A program made the translations under genes and the position numbers. DNA of 64,000 bases from Geochorda sp036562495 (GTDB lineage: Bacteria > Bacillota > Limnochordia > Limnochordales > Geochordaceae). This document shows, piece by piece, positions 13,211 to 22,714 of the stretch (the stretch's first letter is position 1; every line of letters begins with the position of its first letter). The notes beneath the pieces are model-generated. The model saw nothing but the letters and a program-made list of their open reading frames with translations. It had not been told where the DNA came from and searched no databases. The DNA lies in the NCBI GenBank assembly GCA_036562495.1, contig DATCKA010000144.1, positions 1 through 64,000 of the forward strand. The letters run 5' to 3'.

Positions 13211-15435
13211 GGCGCACCCGCCTCGCCGGCGCGGAGGGCTTCCGAGACCGAGCCCGAAGGGCCCTGGCGGACGAGCGGCTCCGACAGGCCGTGCGCCTCA
13301 CCGCCGACGGCAAGGTCGAGGCCCGGCGGGCCGCCTTCGCGCAACTGGCCCAACTGGCCGCCGAGGGTTGGGCGCCGGGCGACTTCGAGGCGTTGCGCCG
13401 CAGGGCGCACGCCATCAAGATGGCGGTGCTCGACGATCTGGAGCGGCTGCTCGACAAGGCGGCCGCGGCCATCGAGGCCCGGGGCGGACACGTCTGGCGC
13501 GCCGCCGGGGCGCAAGACGTCGCCCGCATCGTGGAGAGCATCGCGAGGCGGCGGGGCGCGCGGCTGCTGGTCAAGTCCAAGTCCATGGCCACCGAGGAGG
13601 TCGAGCTCAACGCCCACCTGGAGGCGGCGGGCCTCGAGGTGGTGGAGACCGACCTCGGCGAGTTCATCGTCCAGCTGGCAGGGGAGCGCCCCGCGCACAT
13701 CGTGACGCCCTGCATCCACAAGAGCCGGGAGGAGATCGCGGCCCTCTTCTCCCGGCTGGTGGGTCGGCCCGTCTCCACCGACACCCCGTCCCTGGCGGCG
13801 GTGGCACGCCAGGTGTTGCGGGAGAAGTTCCTGCAGGCGGACATCGGGATCTCCGGGGCCAACTTCGTGGTAGCGGAGACGGGCACCGTGGTCATCTGCA
13901 CCAACGAGGGCAACGGGCGCCTGGTCACCTCGGCGCCACCGGTGCACGTGGTGGTCGCCGGCATCGAGAAGGTGATCCCGTCGCTGGCCGACCTGCCTCT
14001 CTTCCTGGAGCTGCTCGCCCGCAGCGCGACGGGGCAGGCCATCACCGTCTACACGCACCTGGTGACGGGGCCTCGGGGGCCGGGCGAGCTGGACGGCCCC
14101 GAGGAGCTGCACGTCATCCTGATGGACCACGGCCGCAGCCGCATCCTGGCCTCGCCCTACCGGGAGGTGCTGGCCTGCATCCGGTGCGGCGCCTGCCTCA
14201 ACCACTGCCCGGTCTACCGCCAGGTGGGCGGCCACGCGTACGGCTCGGTCTACAGTGGCCCCATCGGGGTGGTGCTGGCCCCGCTGCTGGAGGAGCAAAG
14301 GGCCGACGACCTGCCCTTCGACGCGTGCTCCCTATGCACGGCCTGCACGGACGTCTGCCCCGTGGGGATCCCCCTGCACCGGCTGATCCTGCGCCACCGG
14401 GCCGACAAGGCTCGCTCGGTCGGCCGGGGGCCGGCGGGCCTCGGGACGGCGCTCGAGCTCGGCGCGTGGCTGTGGAAGAGCTCCCGACGCTACCGGGCCA
14501 GCCTGCGCCTGGCGCGGATGGGGGCCCGGGTGGCCCGGCGCTGGAGAGCGGCGGGTGGAGACGGATGGCTGTCGTCGCTGCCGGGGCCGCTGGCGCCCTG
14601 GACGTGGGGCCGGGACCTGCCGGAGCCATCGGAGCGGTCGTTCGCGGAACTGTGGCGGCGAGGTGAGGTGCTCCTCGGAGAGGGGCGTCGCTCCGTCGAG
14701 GGCCCTGACCGGGCCGACACGCCGCTGCCGCCCCAGCCCTCGCTCCCTCGCGGCTCGGCGGGAGATGGCCCGCCTGCGCCCGGTGGGGACGCGAGCCGCC
14801 AGGCGCCACCGGACCTGGCTCGTCGCGTCGCCCACTTCACGCGGATGCTCGAGCAGCTCGGGGGCCGCGTCCACCGGGTGGGCGACCCGCAAGCACTGCC
14901 GGCCGCCCTGGCAAGCCTATGTGAAGCAGTGGCGCCGCGGGGCGGTCGGGTCGTGATGACCGACGACCCCGGCCTGGCCCCCCGTGAGCTGGCCGAGGCG
15001 CTGAGGCAACGGGGCCTCTTGCCCTACCGGACGGGCGAGGCCGACGGACCCGAGCCCGGCCCGGATCGGGCCGAGGCCTGGCGAGAGCAGGCGCGGGTCG
15101 CCGCTGTGGGCATCACCGTGGGAAGGTACGCGGTAGCGGAGACCGGTAGCGTCGTATTGCTGGCGGGCCCGCGGCAGGGGCGCCTAGCCAGCCTGCTGCC
15201 TACGGTGCAGGTGACGGTCGTACGGGAGTCCGACGTGCTGGTGAGCCTGGAGGAGCTGGCTCAACGCCTCGGGGCACAGCGGTTGCCTTCGTCGGTGGCC
15301 ATCGTGACCGGACCGAGCCGCAGCGCCGACATCGAAAACGACCTGGTGCTCGGCGTGCATGGCCCATCACAGGTGCACGTGGTGCTCGTGGGTGACGGTG
15401 AAGGCGCCGCACGTCGAGACGAGCCGACAGGGTGA
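13207..15435 (+). CDS. lutB/lutC: LutB-LutC fusion, lactate utilization iron-sulfur protein
   Basis: The 742-residue protein joins two partners that are usually separate. Residues 1-about 480 are LutB: the LUD domain with KSKSMATEEVELN near 120 and GANFVVAETGT near 220, then two [4Fe-4S] sites, C324-x2-C327-x2-C330-x3-C334 and C374-x2-C377-x2-C380-x3-C384. A proline/glycine-rich linker (about 490-535) leads to a second LUD domain (about 540-742) with GRYAVAETGSVV and the C-terminal GPSRSADIENDLVLGVHGP of LutC. Both LUD domains keep the AETG motif. The fusion should fix a 1:1 LutB:LutC ratio. It overlaps lutA by four bases; lipA follows after 15 bases. No lactate permease or GntR-type LutR regulator is adjacent. 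Confidence 0.92.
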   Translation: MRRTRLAGAEGFRDRARRALADERLRQAVRLTADGKVEARRAAFAQLAQLAAEGWAPGDFEALRRRAHAIKMAVLDDLERLLDKAAAAIEARGGHVWRAAGAQDVARIVESIARRRGARLLVKSKSMATEEVELNAHLEAAGLEVVETDLGEFIVQLAGERPAHIVTPCIHKSREEIAALFSRLVGRPVSTDTPSLAAVARQVLREKFLQADIGISGANFVVAETGTVVICTNEGNGRLVTSAPPVHVVVAGIEKVIPSLADLPLFLELLARSATGQAITVYTHLVTGPRGPGELDGPEELHVILMDHGRSRILASPYREVLACIRCGACLNHCPVYRQVGGHAYGSVYSGPIGVVLAPLLEEQRADDLPFDACSLCTACTDVCPVGIPLHRLILRHRADKARSVGRGPAGLGTALELGAWLWKSSRRYRASLRLARMGARVARRWRAAGGDGWLSSLPGPLAPWTWGRDLPEPSERSFAELWRRGEVLLGEGRRSVEGPDRADTPLPPQPSLPRGSAGDGPPAPGGDASRQAPPDLARRVAHFTRMLEQLGGRVHRVGDPQALPAALASLCEAVAPRGGRVVMTDDPGLAPRELAEALRQRGLLPYRTGEADGPEPGPDRAEAWREQARVAAVGITVGRYAVAETGSVVLLAGPRQGRLASLLPTVQVTVVRESDVLVSLEELAQRLGAQRLPSSVAIVTGPSRSADIENDLVLGVHGPSQVHVVLVGDGEGAARRDEPTG

Positions 15436-15450
15436 CGGAAGGGAGTCGGG

Positions 15451-16392
15451 ATGCCCGCGATGGAGGCGCCCCGCATCAAGGTGGTCCCGGGAGGGCTTCG
15501 CAAGCGACCGCTGGACGACGGCCGACCCCGGCCCAAGCCGGAGTGGCTCAAGGTGCCCTTGCCGGGGGGGCCCACCTACACCTTCGTATCCGGCGTGGTC
15601 AAGCAGTTGGGTCTGTTTACGGTCTGCCAGGAGGCCCGCTGCCCCAACGTGGCGGATTGCTGGGGCCATGGGACCGCCACCTTCATGCTCCTGGGCTCGG
15701 TCTGCACCCGGGCGTGCAAGTTTTGCGCCGTAGCCACGGGCAACCCCCGGGGCGCGCTGGACCCCACCGAGCCCGACCGGGTGGCCGAGGCCGTGGCGCG
15801 CCTGCGCCTGGAGTACGTCGTGTTGACGTCGGTGGATCGGGACGATCTGCCCGACGGCGGGGCCGGGCACTTCGCCCGGGCGGTACGCGCCATCAAGGCA
15901 CGGGCTCCCTGGGTCCGGGTGGAGGCGCTGACGCCGGACTTTCGGGGCGACCGGCGGGCGGTGGCCACCGTGATGGACTCGGGCCTCGACGTCTTCGCCA
16001 ACAACGTGGAGACGGTGCGGCGGCTCACGCCCCGGGTGCGGGATCCCAGGGCGAGCTACGACCAGACCCTGCAGGTACTGGCCTTCGCCAAGGAGTATCG
16101 GCCCGATGTCCTGACCAAGTCGAGCCTGATGCTGGGGCTCGGCGAGACCGACGAGGAGATCCGCCAGGCCATGCGGGACCTCCGATCGGTCGGTGTCGAC
16201 ATCCTGACCCTGGGGCAGTACCTGCGCCCCAGCCCCAGCCATCTGCCGGTAGAGCGCTACGTCACGCCCGCCGAGTTCGATCGGTACCGGGAGTGGGGAT
16301 ACGAGGAGGGTTTCGTGGAGGTCTTCAGCGGACCGCTGGTGCGCAGCTCCTACCGGGCCGAACGTGTCTTCAAGGAGGCACGGGCCCGCTAG
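15451..16392 (+). CDS. lipA: lipoyl synthase
   Basis: The 313-residue radical-SAM enzyme inserts two sulfurs into octanoyl groups on lipoyl-domain proteins. The SAM cluster motif is C85-x3-C89-x2-C92 (CTRACKFC). The auxiliary, sulfur-donating cluster motif is C59-x4-C64-x5-C70 (CQEARCPNVADC). The C-terminal RSSYRA carries the serine ligand typical of LipA. ATG 15451 has GGAAGGGAG about 6 bases upstream. It follows the lactate genes by 15 bases and could share their transcript, which would link pyruvate production with lipoylation of pyruvate dehydrogenase. No lipB/lipM is nearby. Confidence 0.95.
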   Translation: MPAMEAPRIKVVPGGLRKRPLDDGRPRPKPEWLKVPLPGGPTYTFVSGVVKQLGLFTVCQEARCPNVADCWGHGTATFMLLGSVCTRACKFCAVATGNPRGALDPTEPDRVAEAVARLRLEYVVLTSVDRDDLPDGGAGHFARAVRAIKARAPWVRVEALTPDFRGDRRAVATVMDSGLDVFANNVETVRRLTPRVRDPRASYDQTLQVLAFAKEYRPDVLTKSSLMLGLGETDEEIRQAMRDLRSVGVDILTLGQYLRPSPSHLPVERYVTPAEFDRYREWGYEEGFVEVFSGPLVRSSYRAERVFKEARAR

Positions 16393-16475
16393 GGTTCTAG
16401 GGTTGTCGGCGGGGCCCGAAGGTGCTACCATTCTCTGCCGTTACCGGCATCAACACGGGAGGGGAACGACCAACG

Positions 16476-17831
16476 ATGGACGCGGCGCGGGCCGACACCG
16501 GGGAGAGTCGTGCGCTGGGGTTGGTGGGCTGGCTGGAGCGGCGCTTCCGGGTGCGGGAGCGGGGATCCACGGTCGGTACCGAAGTGGTCGCTGGGTTCAC
16601 GACCTTCATGACCATGGCCTACATCCTCTTCGTCAACCCCAGCATCCTGGGGGCGGCGGGGCTCCCCGAGGAGGGGGTGGCGGTCGCGACGGCCATGGCC
16701 GCCGGACTGGCCACGCTGGCCATGGGCCTCTACGCCAACTATCCGTTCGCGCTGGCCTCGGGGATGGGCCTCAACGCGGCCCTGGCCTTCGGGCTGGTGC
16801 TGGGGCAGGGGGTCCCGTGGCCGGTCGGGATGGGGGTCATCTTCGTCGAGGGCGCCATCGTGACGTTGTTCGTGCTGAGCAACGTCCGAGAGGCCGTCAT
16901 GGACGCCATCCCTCTCGAACTCAAGCGGGCCATCGGCGCAGGGATCGGGCTCTTCATCGCCTTCATCGGCCTGTCCCAGTCGGGGGTGGTGGTGGCCAGC
17001 GAGGCGACCCTGGTCACCTTCGGTGACTTCGGCGATCCGCGGGTCCTGCTCACCTTCGGCGGCATCCTGGTGACCGCCGCCCTGCTGGCCCTGCGGGTGC
17101 GGGGCGCCATCCTGGGCGGCATCATCCTGACGGCCCTGGCCGGCATCCCGCTCGGCATCACGCCGTTGCCGGAGCGGTGGCTGGCCTGGCCGAGCGCGAG
17201 CAGCTTCGAGACCTTCTTCCGGCTGGACATCGCCGGTGCGCTGCAGGTGGGGCTGCTGGGCTCCATCTTCGCCTTCCTGATGACCGACTTCTTCGACACC
17301 ATGGGTACGGTCGTCGCGGTGGCGGGCGAGGCCCGATTGCTCGATCAGCAGGGGAGGCTGCCGGGCGTCAAGCGGGTGCTGCTCGTCGACTCCCTGGCGG
17401 CCATGCTGGGCGGGCTGTTTGGCGCCAGCTCGGTGACGACCTACGTGGAGAGCGCCTCGGGCGTGGGAGAGGGCGGACGCACGGGCCTCACCTCGGTGGT
17501 GGTGGCGCTGCTCTTCTTCGCCTCCGTGCTCTTCACGCCCCTGCTGGTGGTCGTGCCGCCTCAGGCGACGGCCGCGGCGCTGATCGTGGTGGGCTTCCTC
17601 ATGCTGAGCACGGTGGTCAAGGAGATCCGGTTCGACAACTACACGGAGGCTTTCCCGGCCTTCGTCACACTGCTGACCATCCCGCTCACCTTCAACATCG
17701 CCCGCGGCATCGGCTACGGCTTCATCACCTACGTGATGGTCAAGCTCCTGACGGGCAAGGCCCGGGAGGTGCGCTGGCTGATGTGGGTGGTGGCCGGCCT
17801 GTTCGTGCTGAGCTTCCTGTGGGAGGGCTAG
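16476..17831 (+). CDS. NCS2-family purine (guanine/hypoxanthine) permease
   Basis: The 451-residue protein has about 12 hydrophobic segments and the AzgA/PbuG-subgroup motifs: GFTTFMTMAYILFVNP near 45, SGMGLNAALAF near 92 and TDFFDTMGTV near 270. These mark an adenine/guanine/hypoxanthine-type purine permease rather than a uracil or xanthine carrier. ATG 16476 was chosen over an upstream in-frame ATG (16422) because GGGAGGGGA precedes it by about 11 bases and homology starts after it. I found no purine riboswitch in the 83 bases upstream. A strong hairpin begins at its stop codon. Confidence 0.9.
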   Translation: MDAARADTGESRALGLVGWLERRFRVRERGSTVGTEVVAGFTTFMTMAYILFVNPSILGAAGLPEEGVAVATAMAAGLATLAMGLYANYPFALASGMGLNAALAFGLVLGQGVPWPVGMGVIFVEGAIVTLFVLSNVREAVMDAIPLELKRAIGAGIGLFIAFIGLSQSGVVVASEATLVTFGDFGDPRVLLTFGGILVTAALLALRVRGAILGGIILTALAGIPLGITPLPERWLAWPSASSFETFFRLDIAGALQVGLLGSIFAFLMTDFFDTMGTVVAVAGEARLLDQQGRLPGVKRVLLVDSLAAMLGGLFGASSVTTYVESASGVGEGGRTGLTSVVVALLFFASVLFTPLLVVVPPQATAAALIVVGFLMLSTVVKEIRFDNYTEAFPAFVTLLTIPLTFNIARGIGYGFITYVMVKLLTGKAREVRWLMWVVAGLFVLSFLWEG

Positions 17832-17851
17832 CCCCCGACGGGGCTAGCCCT
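17824..17851. terminator. bidirectional hairpin terminator
   Basis: A perfect 12-bp inverted repeat (AGGGCTAGCCCC / GGGGCTAGCCCT) with a CGAC loop covers the stop codon of the purine permease and lies 8 bases from the stop of the convergent ABC permease. The following bases (CTCTGCCTCTC) are pyrimidine-rich, with no clean U tract. Position between convergent genes supports termination from both sides. Confidence 0.75.
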
Positions 17852-17858
17852 CTGCCTC

Positions 17859-18863
17859 TCAGCCCTTGAGGCCTCCCAGCGTGAGCCCCTTGACGAAGTA
17901 GCGCTGGAACATCAGGAAGACGATGACCATGGGGATGGCGGCCACCGTGGCGCCGCTCATCAGGAGCCCGTACTGCACCAGGTTCTTGTCCTGGAGGGTC
18001 TTGAGACCCACCGTCAGGGTGAAAAGCTCGGAGCGCTGCAGCGCGATGAGCGGCCACAGAAACGAGTTCCACGTGGACATGAAGGTGAGGATGCCCAGCG
18101 TCGCGAGCCCCGGCTTGGCCAGGGGCACCATGATGCGGCTGTAGATGACCAGCTCCGACGCGCCGTCGATGGTGGCCGCCTCCACCAGCTCGGTGGGGAT
18201 GGTCCGCATGAACTGGCGCAGCAGGAAGACGCCGAAGACCATGCTCAGGTCGGGCAGGATGACCGCCCACAGGGTGTTCATCAGGCCGGCGTCGCGCACG
18301 ATCATGAACATGGGCACCAGCGTCACCTGGCCCGGGATCATGAGCGTGCTGATCATGATCCAGAAGAGCAGCTCACGCCCCGGGAAGCGCCGCTTGGCGA
18401 AGGCGTAGGCCGCCATCGAGTCCAGCAGGAGCACCCCCAGCGTGGCGACACCGGAGACGATGGTGGAGTTGAGGAACCACCGCCAGATGGGGGTCGACTG
18501 AAAGAGGAAGACGTAGCTCTCCGTCGCCTTCGCCCAGAGCTCCGCCGCCTCGGTCCATCGCCCCGACAGCAGTAGGGCAGGGAGCTCCTTGCCCACCGTG
18601 GGCACGAACGCTGGGGGCACCTGCCAGACCTCCTCCGGCAGCATGAAGGAGGTCGTCACCATCCAGTACAGCGGCACCAGTGAGACGATGGCCCAGCCCA
18701 CCAGCACCACCCAGCCGATCCCTCTCCCGACGCCGAGTCCGACGCGGCCCAGCGCAAGTTGCCAGGAGGCACCCGCTGCCGGCGTGCCGGGACGTGGACC
18801 GGCGGCCCGGGTGGCGGTCGTCGAGGTCGTCGAGTCGTTAGCAGACGGGCGAACGCTTGCCAT
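17859..18863 (-). CDS. CUT1 sugar ABC transporter permease (MalG-like)
   Basis: The 334-residue protein has six predicted membrane segments after a low-complexity Ser/Thr/Ala N-terminus of about 35 residues. The cytoplasmic EAA loop is present as EAATIDGASELVIYSRIMVP, the contact site for the ATPase. It is the second permease of a carbohydrate importer. The start is ambiguous between ATG 18869 and ATG 18863; the latter leaves about 7 bases after GAGG. It follows the first permease after a gap of only a few bases. As in many Bacillota CUT1 systems no ATP-binding gene is adjacent, so a shared MsmX-type ATPase is likely. The transported sugar is unknown. Confidence 0.9.
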   Translation of the reverse strand: MASVRPSANDSTTSTTATRAAGPRPGTPAAGASWQLALGRVGLGVGRGIGWVVLVGWAIVSLVPLYWMVTTSFMLPEEVWQVPPAFVPTVGKELPALLLSGRWTEAAELWAKATESYVFLFQSTPIWRWFLNSTIVSGVATLGVLLLDSMAAYAFAKRRFPGRELLFWIMISTLMIPGQVTLVPMFMIVRDAGLMNTLWAVILPDLSMVFGVFLLRQFMRTIPTELVEAATIDGASELVIYSRIMVPLAKPGLATLGILTFMSTWNSFLWPLIALQRSELFTLTVGLKTLQDKNLVQYGLLMSGATVAAIPMVIVFLMFQRYFVKGLTLGGLKG

Positions 18864-18872
18864 GGCCATCCC

Positions 18873-19802
18873 TCAGCTGTACTCGATGTCCGACGAGAGC
18901 CAGCGAAACTGGAAGATCGCGAAGACCATGATGATGGCGAACAGCACCACCGACAGCGCGGCGGCGAGCCCGAAGTTGAAGTCGAGGAACGCCGTGTTGA
19001 ATATCATGTGCACCAGCGTCGTGGTCGAGTAGCCCGGGCCCCCCTGCGTCATGATCAAGACGGGCGTGAAGACCTGGAAGGAGCCGATGGTGGCCAGCAC
19101 GACCAGATAGAGGGTGGTCGGCTTGAGCAGCGGCAGTGTGATGTGGCGCCAGCGTGCGTAGGGGCTGGCTCCGTCCAGGATGGCGGCTTCGTAGAGGGTC
19201 TGCGGGATGGAGCCCATGGCGGCCAGGTAGAGCAAGACCCCCGTGCCGGGCGGGGTCAGGACCTGCATCAGGATGATGGACCACATGGCGAAGGCCGAGC
19301 TGCCCAGCCAGTTGACCCGCTCCAGGCCGACCAGCTGCAGTATGTGATTGAACAGGCCGTAGGAGTAGTTGAATATCCACCGCCAGACCATGGCGATGAC
19401 CACCGAGGCGGCCACGGTCGGCAGGTAGTAGGCGGCCCGGAAGAAGGTCTGCGCGCCGCTTCGCAACGGGAAGATGAGGCTCGCCAGCACCAGGGCGATG
19501 AGCACGTTGGCCGGCACCGTGACGGCCGCGTACTGCACCGTGTTTCGCAATGCGATCCAGAAGAGGTCGCTGGTGAAGACCTGGACGAAGTTGTCCAGGC
19601 CGACCCAGACCGTGTCGAAGATGCGGAACTCCTGCAGGGAGATCAAGAACGCCCACAGCACCGGCAGAGCGACGAAGAGGATGAAAAGGGCGTACTTGGG
19701 CGCGATGAACAGGTAGGCGGTGCGCTGCCGCCAGATCTCCTGCCAGAGGGTGCGTCGGCGGGTCGAGCCGGGTCTCGGTACGACCCCGGTGCCGGCGGAC
19801 AT
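18873..19802 (-). CDS. CUT1 sugar ABC transporter permease (MalF/UgpA-like)
   Basis: The 309-residue protein has six hydrophobic segments. The EAA motif is EAAILDGASPYARWRHITLP, followed by the family-typical TQGGPGYST. It would form a heterodimeric channel with the downstream permease. ATG 19802 has a GGAGGAG ribosome-binding site 5-6 bases upstream. The substrate-binding gene starts the operon upstream, with a 109-base gap between them. That layout (binding protein, MalF-like, MalG-like) is standard for oligosaccharide importers. Confidence 0.92.
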   Translation of the reverse strand: MSAGTGVVPRPGSTRRRTLWQEIWRQRTAYLFIAPKYALFILFVALPVLWAFLISLQEFRIFDTVWVGLDNFVQVFTSDLFWIALRNTVQYAAVTVPANVLIALVLASLIFPLRSGAQTFFRAAYYLPTVAASVVIAMVWRWIFNYSYGLFNHILQLVGLERVNWLGSSAFAMWSIILMQVLTPPGTGVLLYLAAMGSIPQTLYEAAILDGASPYARWRHITLPLLKPTTLYLVVLATIGSFQVFTPVLIMTQGGPGYSTTTLVHMIFNTAFLDFNFGLAAALSVVLFAIIMVFAIFQFRWLSSDIEYS

Positions 19803-19911
19803 GGACTCCTCCTCCTCGTGACCTTCGCAACGGAAGGGGAGGGCCGGGCCGGCGAGCGACCCGGGACGCCTCCCCCTCCCCGCTCAGGGCAAGGCCCGCC
19901 CTACCCTGACC

Positions 19912-21222
19912 TCAGCGAAGGAAGGACTGGACCTCTCGGCCGGCGTCCCGCAGGGCCTGCTCGGCCGACTTCTCCCCCGCGAAGGCCAGCTGTAGCTGGG
20001 CCTGGATGCGCTCGTCTATCTGCCGCCAGTTGGGATGCATGGGCACCATCTCGGCGAAGGGCAGCATGGCCGCGGCCTGCTGCATGTGCTCGTTGTCTCC
20101 GTACGGGTCGAGCGCCATCACCGACTGGCGGGCCGGGAAGGTGCCGTAGAAGCGGGCGAAGGTGTATTGCTCCTGCGGCGTCGACAGGTGCTTGGCCAGC
20201 TCGACGACGACGGCCAGCTTCTCCTTGTTGGGCTGGCGGAAGACGACCCAGCCGCCCGTGCCGCCGATGGTGACGGGCTTGCCCGACTCGCCGATGGGGT
20301 ACTCGGCCACCATGAAGTCCATCTTGTACTGCTGGTTGGTGCGCAGGGTCGCGATGGCCCAGGAGGCCCAGGGCTCCATGGCGATGCGGCGCTGCTCCGG
20401 ATTGGCGAAGGCCTGGAACGTGCCGCCCACGTCCGCGGAGCCCATCTCCATGGGCGCCACCCGCTCCTTGAACTTGAGGTCCAGCATCTTCTGCAGGGCC
20501 GATACGGCCTGCGGCGAGTCGAAGGTGTAGCGGCGAAGGTCCGGCGACAGGGGCCGGGCGCCGTCCATGTACAGCATCGGCCAGGCCTCGTAGTAGCCCT
20601 TGAGGATGTAGGTGGAGAAGCCCCAGACGTCGGGGCGCCCGTCGCCGTCGCGATCGTAGGTCAGCTTGCGGGCGGTCTCGACGAACTGATCCCAAGTCCA
20701 CCGGCCGTTGGCGGGAGGCTCCACGCCCCGGTTGCGGAAGTGGTCGAGCGCCAGCAGCATGGAGTGGACGGCCATGGAGGTGGGGATGCCGTAGAGCTTG
20801 CCATTATAGGTGTACGCCGCCCGGGCGCCGGGATAGAAGTCGGCCAGCTCCTCCGGCGTGAAGAACTCGTCGAGAGGCTCGACGACGCCCTGCTGCAGGT
20901 ACTGGATGCTGATGAAGCCACCCGAGATGTCGATGGGGGCCAGGTCCGGCCAGGCCCGGCCGGCGATGGCGATGGCCAGCTTCTGGGCTAGCTCGGCCCA
21001 CGGCGTCTCCACCAGCGTGATCCGCACGCCCGGGTGGCTCTCCTCGAACTCCCGGATCTTGGCCTTGATCCAATGGAATTGATCTCCGGACTCATCGCGC
21101 CAGCGCGGGGCATCCCACAAGACGATCTCGCCGGTCCACGCCGCGGCTACCGGCATGCCCATCGCGGCTACCAGCAGTCCGGCAACCAGGAGCCCGAAGA
21201 GCCGGCGTCGCATCGACGGCAT
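19912..21222 (-). CDS. extracellular sugar-binding protein of ABC transporter
   Basis: The 436-residue protein belongs to solute-binding family 1 (MalE/UgpB-like). A signal peptide is clear (basic start, hydrophobic stretch, cleavage near AAA-W at about residue 28) and there is no lipobox cysteine, so it may be freely secreted or periplasmic; an unlipidated binding protein would suit an outer-membrane organism. Motifs include FEESHPGVRITLV and the C-terminal GGTGGWVVF. Start ATG 21222 has GGAGGAGAGG about 6 bases upstream. The two permease genes follow. The sugar cannot be named; beta-glucosidases and TreS in the window make gluco-oligosaccharides plausible. Confidence 0.92.
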   Translation of the reverse strand: MPSMRRRLFGLLVAGLLVAAMGMPVAAAWTGEIVLWDAPRWRDESGDQFHWIKAKIREFEESHPGVRITLVETPWAELAQKLAIAIAGRAWPDLAPIDISGGFISIQYLQQGVVEPLDEFFTPEELADFYPGARAAYTYNGKLYGIPTSMAVHSMLLALDHFRNRGVEPPANGRWTWDQFVETARKLTYDRDGDGRPDVWGFSTYILKGYYEAWPMLYMDGARPLSPDLRRYTFDSPQAVSALQKMLDLKFKERVAPMEMGSADVGGTFQAFANPEQRRIAMEPWASWAIATLRTNQQYKMDFMVAEYPIGESGKPVTIGGTGGWVVFRQPNKEKLAVVVELAKHLSTPQEQYTFARFYGTFPARQSVMALDPYGDNEHMQQAAAMLPFAEMVPMHPNWRQIDERIQAQLQLAFAGEKSAEQALRDAGREVQSFLR

Positions 21223-21249
21223 CCGTACCTCTCCTCCCTCTAGGGCACA

Positions 21250-21259
21250 GGTCTAGACC
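21250..21259. promoter_or_regulatory. 10-bp palindrome upstream of sugar transport operon
   Basis: GGTCTAGACC is a perfect palindrome placed 28 bases upstream of the binding-protein start. It could be an operator half for a sugar regulator, but a 10-bp palindrome is short and no second copy was found nearby. Confidence 0.25.
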
Positions 21260-21278
21260 GCGGTGCGTGCATACGCCG

Positions 21279-22583
21279 CTAGCGGGCGCTCCTCCTGCCT
21301 GTCACGGCTCCGGCGCGCCTCGCCAGGGCACGGTAGGCCGCGAAGCAAGCGCCGGCTGTGGCCGAGACGACGGCGGCTGCTCCCAGCACCACCGGGGGCG
21401 AGAGCCGGTCGTAGAGCGCGCCGCCGGCCAGGGGCCCCAGCATGCGTCCTGCCGAGATGGCCCCGCCTACCACCCCCTGGAAGAGACCCTGCCTGGCGGG
21501 TGGCGCCAGCGCCGCGGCCGCCGCGGGAAAAGCAGGGAAGGCCAGCACCTCGCCGAGGGTGAGGACGACCATGCCGAGCACGAAGCCGGGATAGAGGGGC
21601 CACCGCCAGACCAGTACGAAGGAGGCCGCGAATAGCACGGTCCCCACCAGCATCTGGGCCGTCACCGAGCTCAAGCCTCGCCGCGTCACCCACCCCACCA
21701 GCGGCTGCGAGCCCACGATGAGCGCCCCGTTGAGGGTCCACAGGACGCTGTAGGAGGCGAGAGGGTACCCCAGCTCCTGCATGTAGACCGAGATGACTGC
21801 CTGCCACTGGCCGTAGGCCATCCATACCAGCCCCACGCCCACCACCAGCGCTCCCATCGCCGCCAGAGACCAGCGACCCGAGGCGCCGGCGCGCGTCCCG
21901 AGGGAGAGAGCGCAGACCTCGGCGGGCTCGGGCGACCCGGGCCGAGGCGCCGGGCGGGAGGCTTCCGGCTCCGGGACGTGACCGGGCACCCGCCGCCAGA
22001 CCATGGCGGCGTAGGCCAGGGATGTGGCCGCATTGGCCAGGAAGGCGGCCGAGAACGAGTACCCGGCCACCAGTCCTCCGACGGCGGTGCCGAGGGCCAC
22101 GCCGGCGTTTCGCGCCACGTACAGGAAGTTGAAGCCCCTGCGCCCTCCCTCGGGCCAGGCCCGGGAGACCAGGGCGTTGGTGGCGGGATCGACGAGACCG
22201 TAGGACCAGCCGTCCAGCATCATCGCGGCCACGTAGACGGGCCAGAGCGGCACCAGCGCGATGGTGGTCTGGGCCACCGCCCGCAGGAGGAGGCCCGCCA
22301 GCAGCACCCGCCTCCCACCCCAGCGGTCGAAGGCGGCTCCTCCCGCGAGCTGCCCCACCAGAGAGGAGGCCGAGGACAGCATCAGGACCAGCCCTGCCGT
22401 GGCCAGGGAGCGACCCAGGACGAAGTGGATGTAGATGGTGGTGACCGGCCAGACGAAGGAGGCCCCGAAGGTGAAGACCAGCCCGCCGAGGGCCAGTACC
22501 GGGACCACGGCAGGCATCTCGTCGAGGCGGCCGATGCCCAGGGCGGAGGTCACACGGTTGAGGCGTACCGCTCGCGTAGACAC
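21279..22583 (-). CDS. major facilitator superfamily transporter
   Basis: The 434-residue protein has about 12 hydrophobic segments and an MFS loop 2-3 motif (AFDRWGGRRVLLAG near residue 85). The central cytoplasmic loop (about 200-235) is proline-rich. The layout resembles drug/multisolute efflux MFS members, but the substrate is unknown. GTG 22583 is the longest start and lacks a good ribosome-binding site; a start nearer ATG at residue 23 is possible. It lies upstream of the sugar ABC operon on the same strand with a 56-base gap, so linkage to sugar transport is only positional. Confidence 0.8.
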   Translation of the reverse strand: MSTRAVRLNRVTSALGIGRLDEMPAVVPVLALGGLVFTFGASFVWPVTTIYIHFVLGRSLATAGLVLMLSSASSLVGQLAGGAAFDRWGGRRVLLAGLLLRAVAQTTIALVPLWPVYVAAMMLDGWSYGLVDPATNALVSRAWPEGGRRGFNFLYVARNAGVALGTAVGGLVAGYSFSAAFLANAATSLAYAAMVWRRVPGHVPEPEASRPAPRPGSPEPAEVCALSLGTRAGASGRWSLAAMGALVVGVGLVWMAYGQWQAVISVYMQELGYPLASYSVLWTLNGALIVGSQPLVGWVTRRGLSSVTAQMLVGTVLFAASFVLVWRWPLYPGFVLGMVVLTLGEVLAFPAFPAAAAALAPPARQGLFQGVVGGAISAGRMLGPLAGGALYDRLSPPVVLGAAAVVSATAGACFAAYRALARRAGAVTGRRSAR

Positions 22584-22714
22584 CCGGCTGATGTTCGCAG
22601 TCGACCGGGTCCACCCCTGCAGGCTCGCTGAAGGGAGGCGGCGGGGCCGTAATGTATAGGGGCAGGGTGGCCCGCAGCGGTGCCCTCACGGCCACGACGG
22701 ACGGAAGGGAATCG

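Noticed and set aside
16393..16475. Purine riboswitch before the NCS2 permease
   Set aside because: None of the conserved purine-aptamer loop sequences are present in the 83-base gap.
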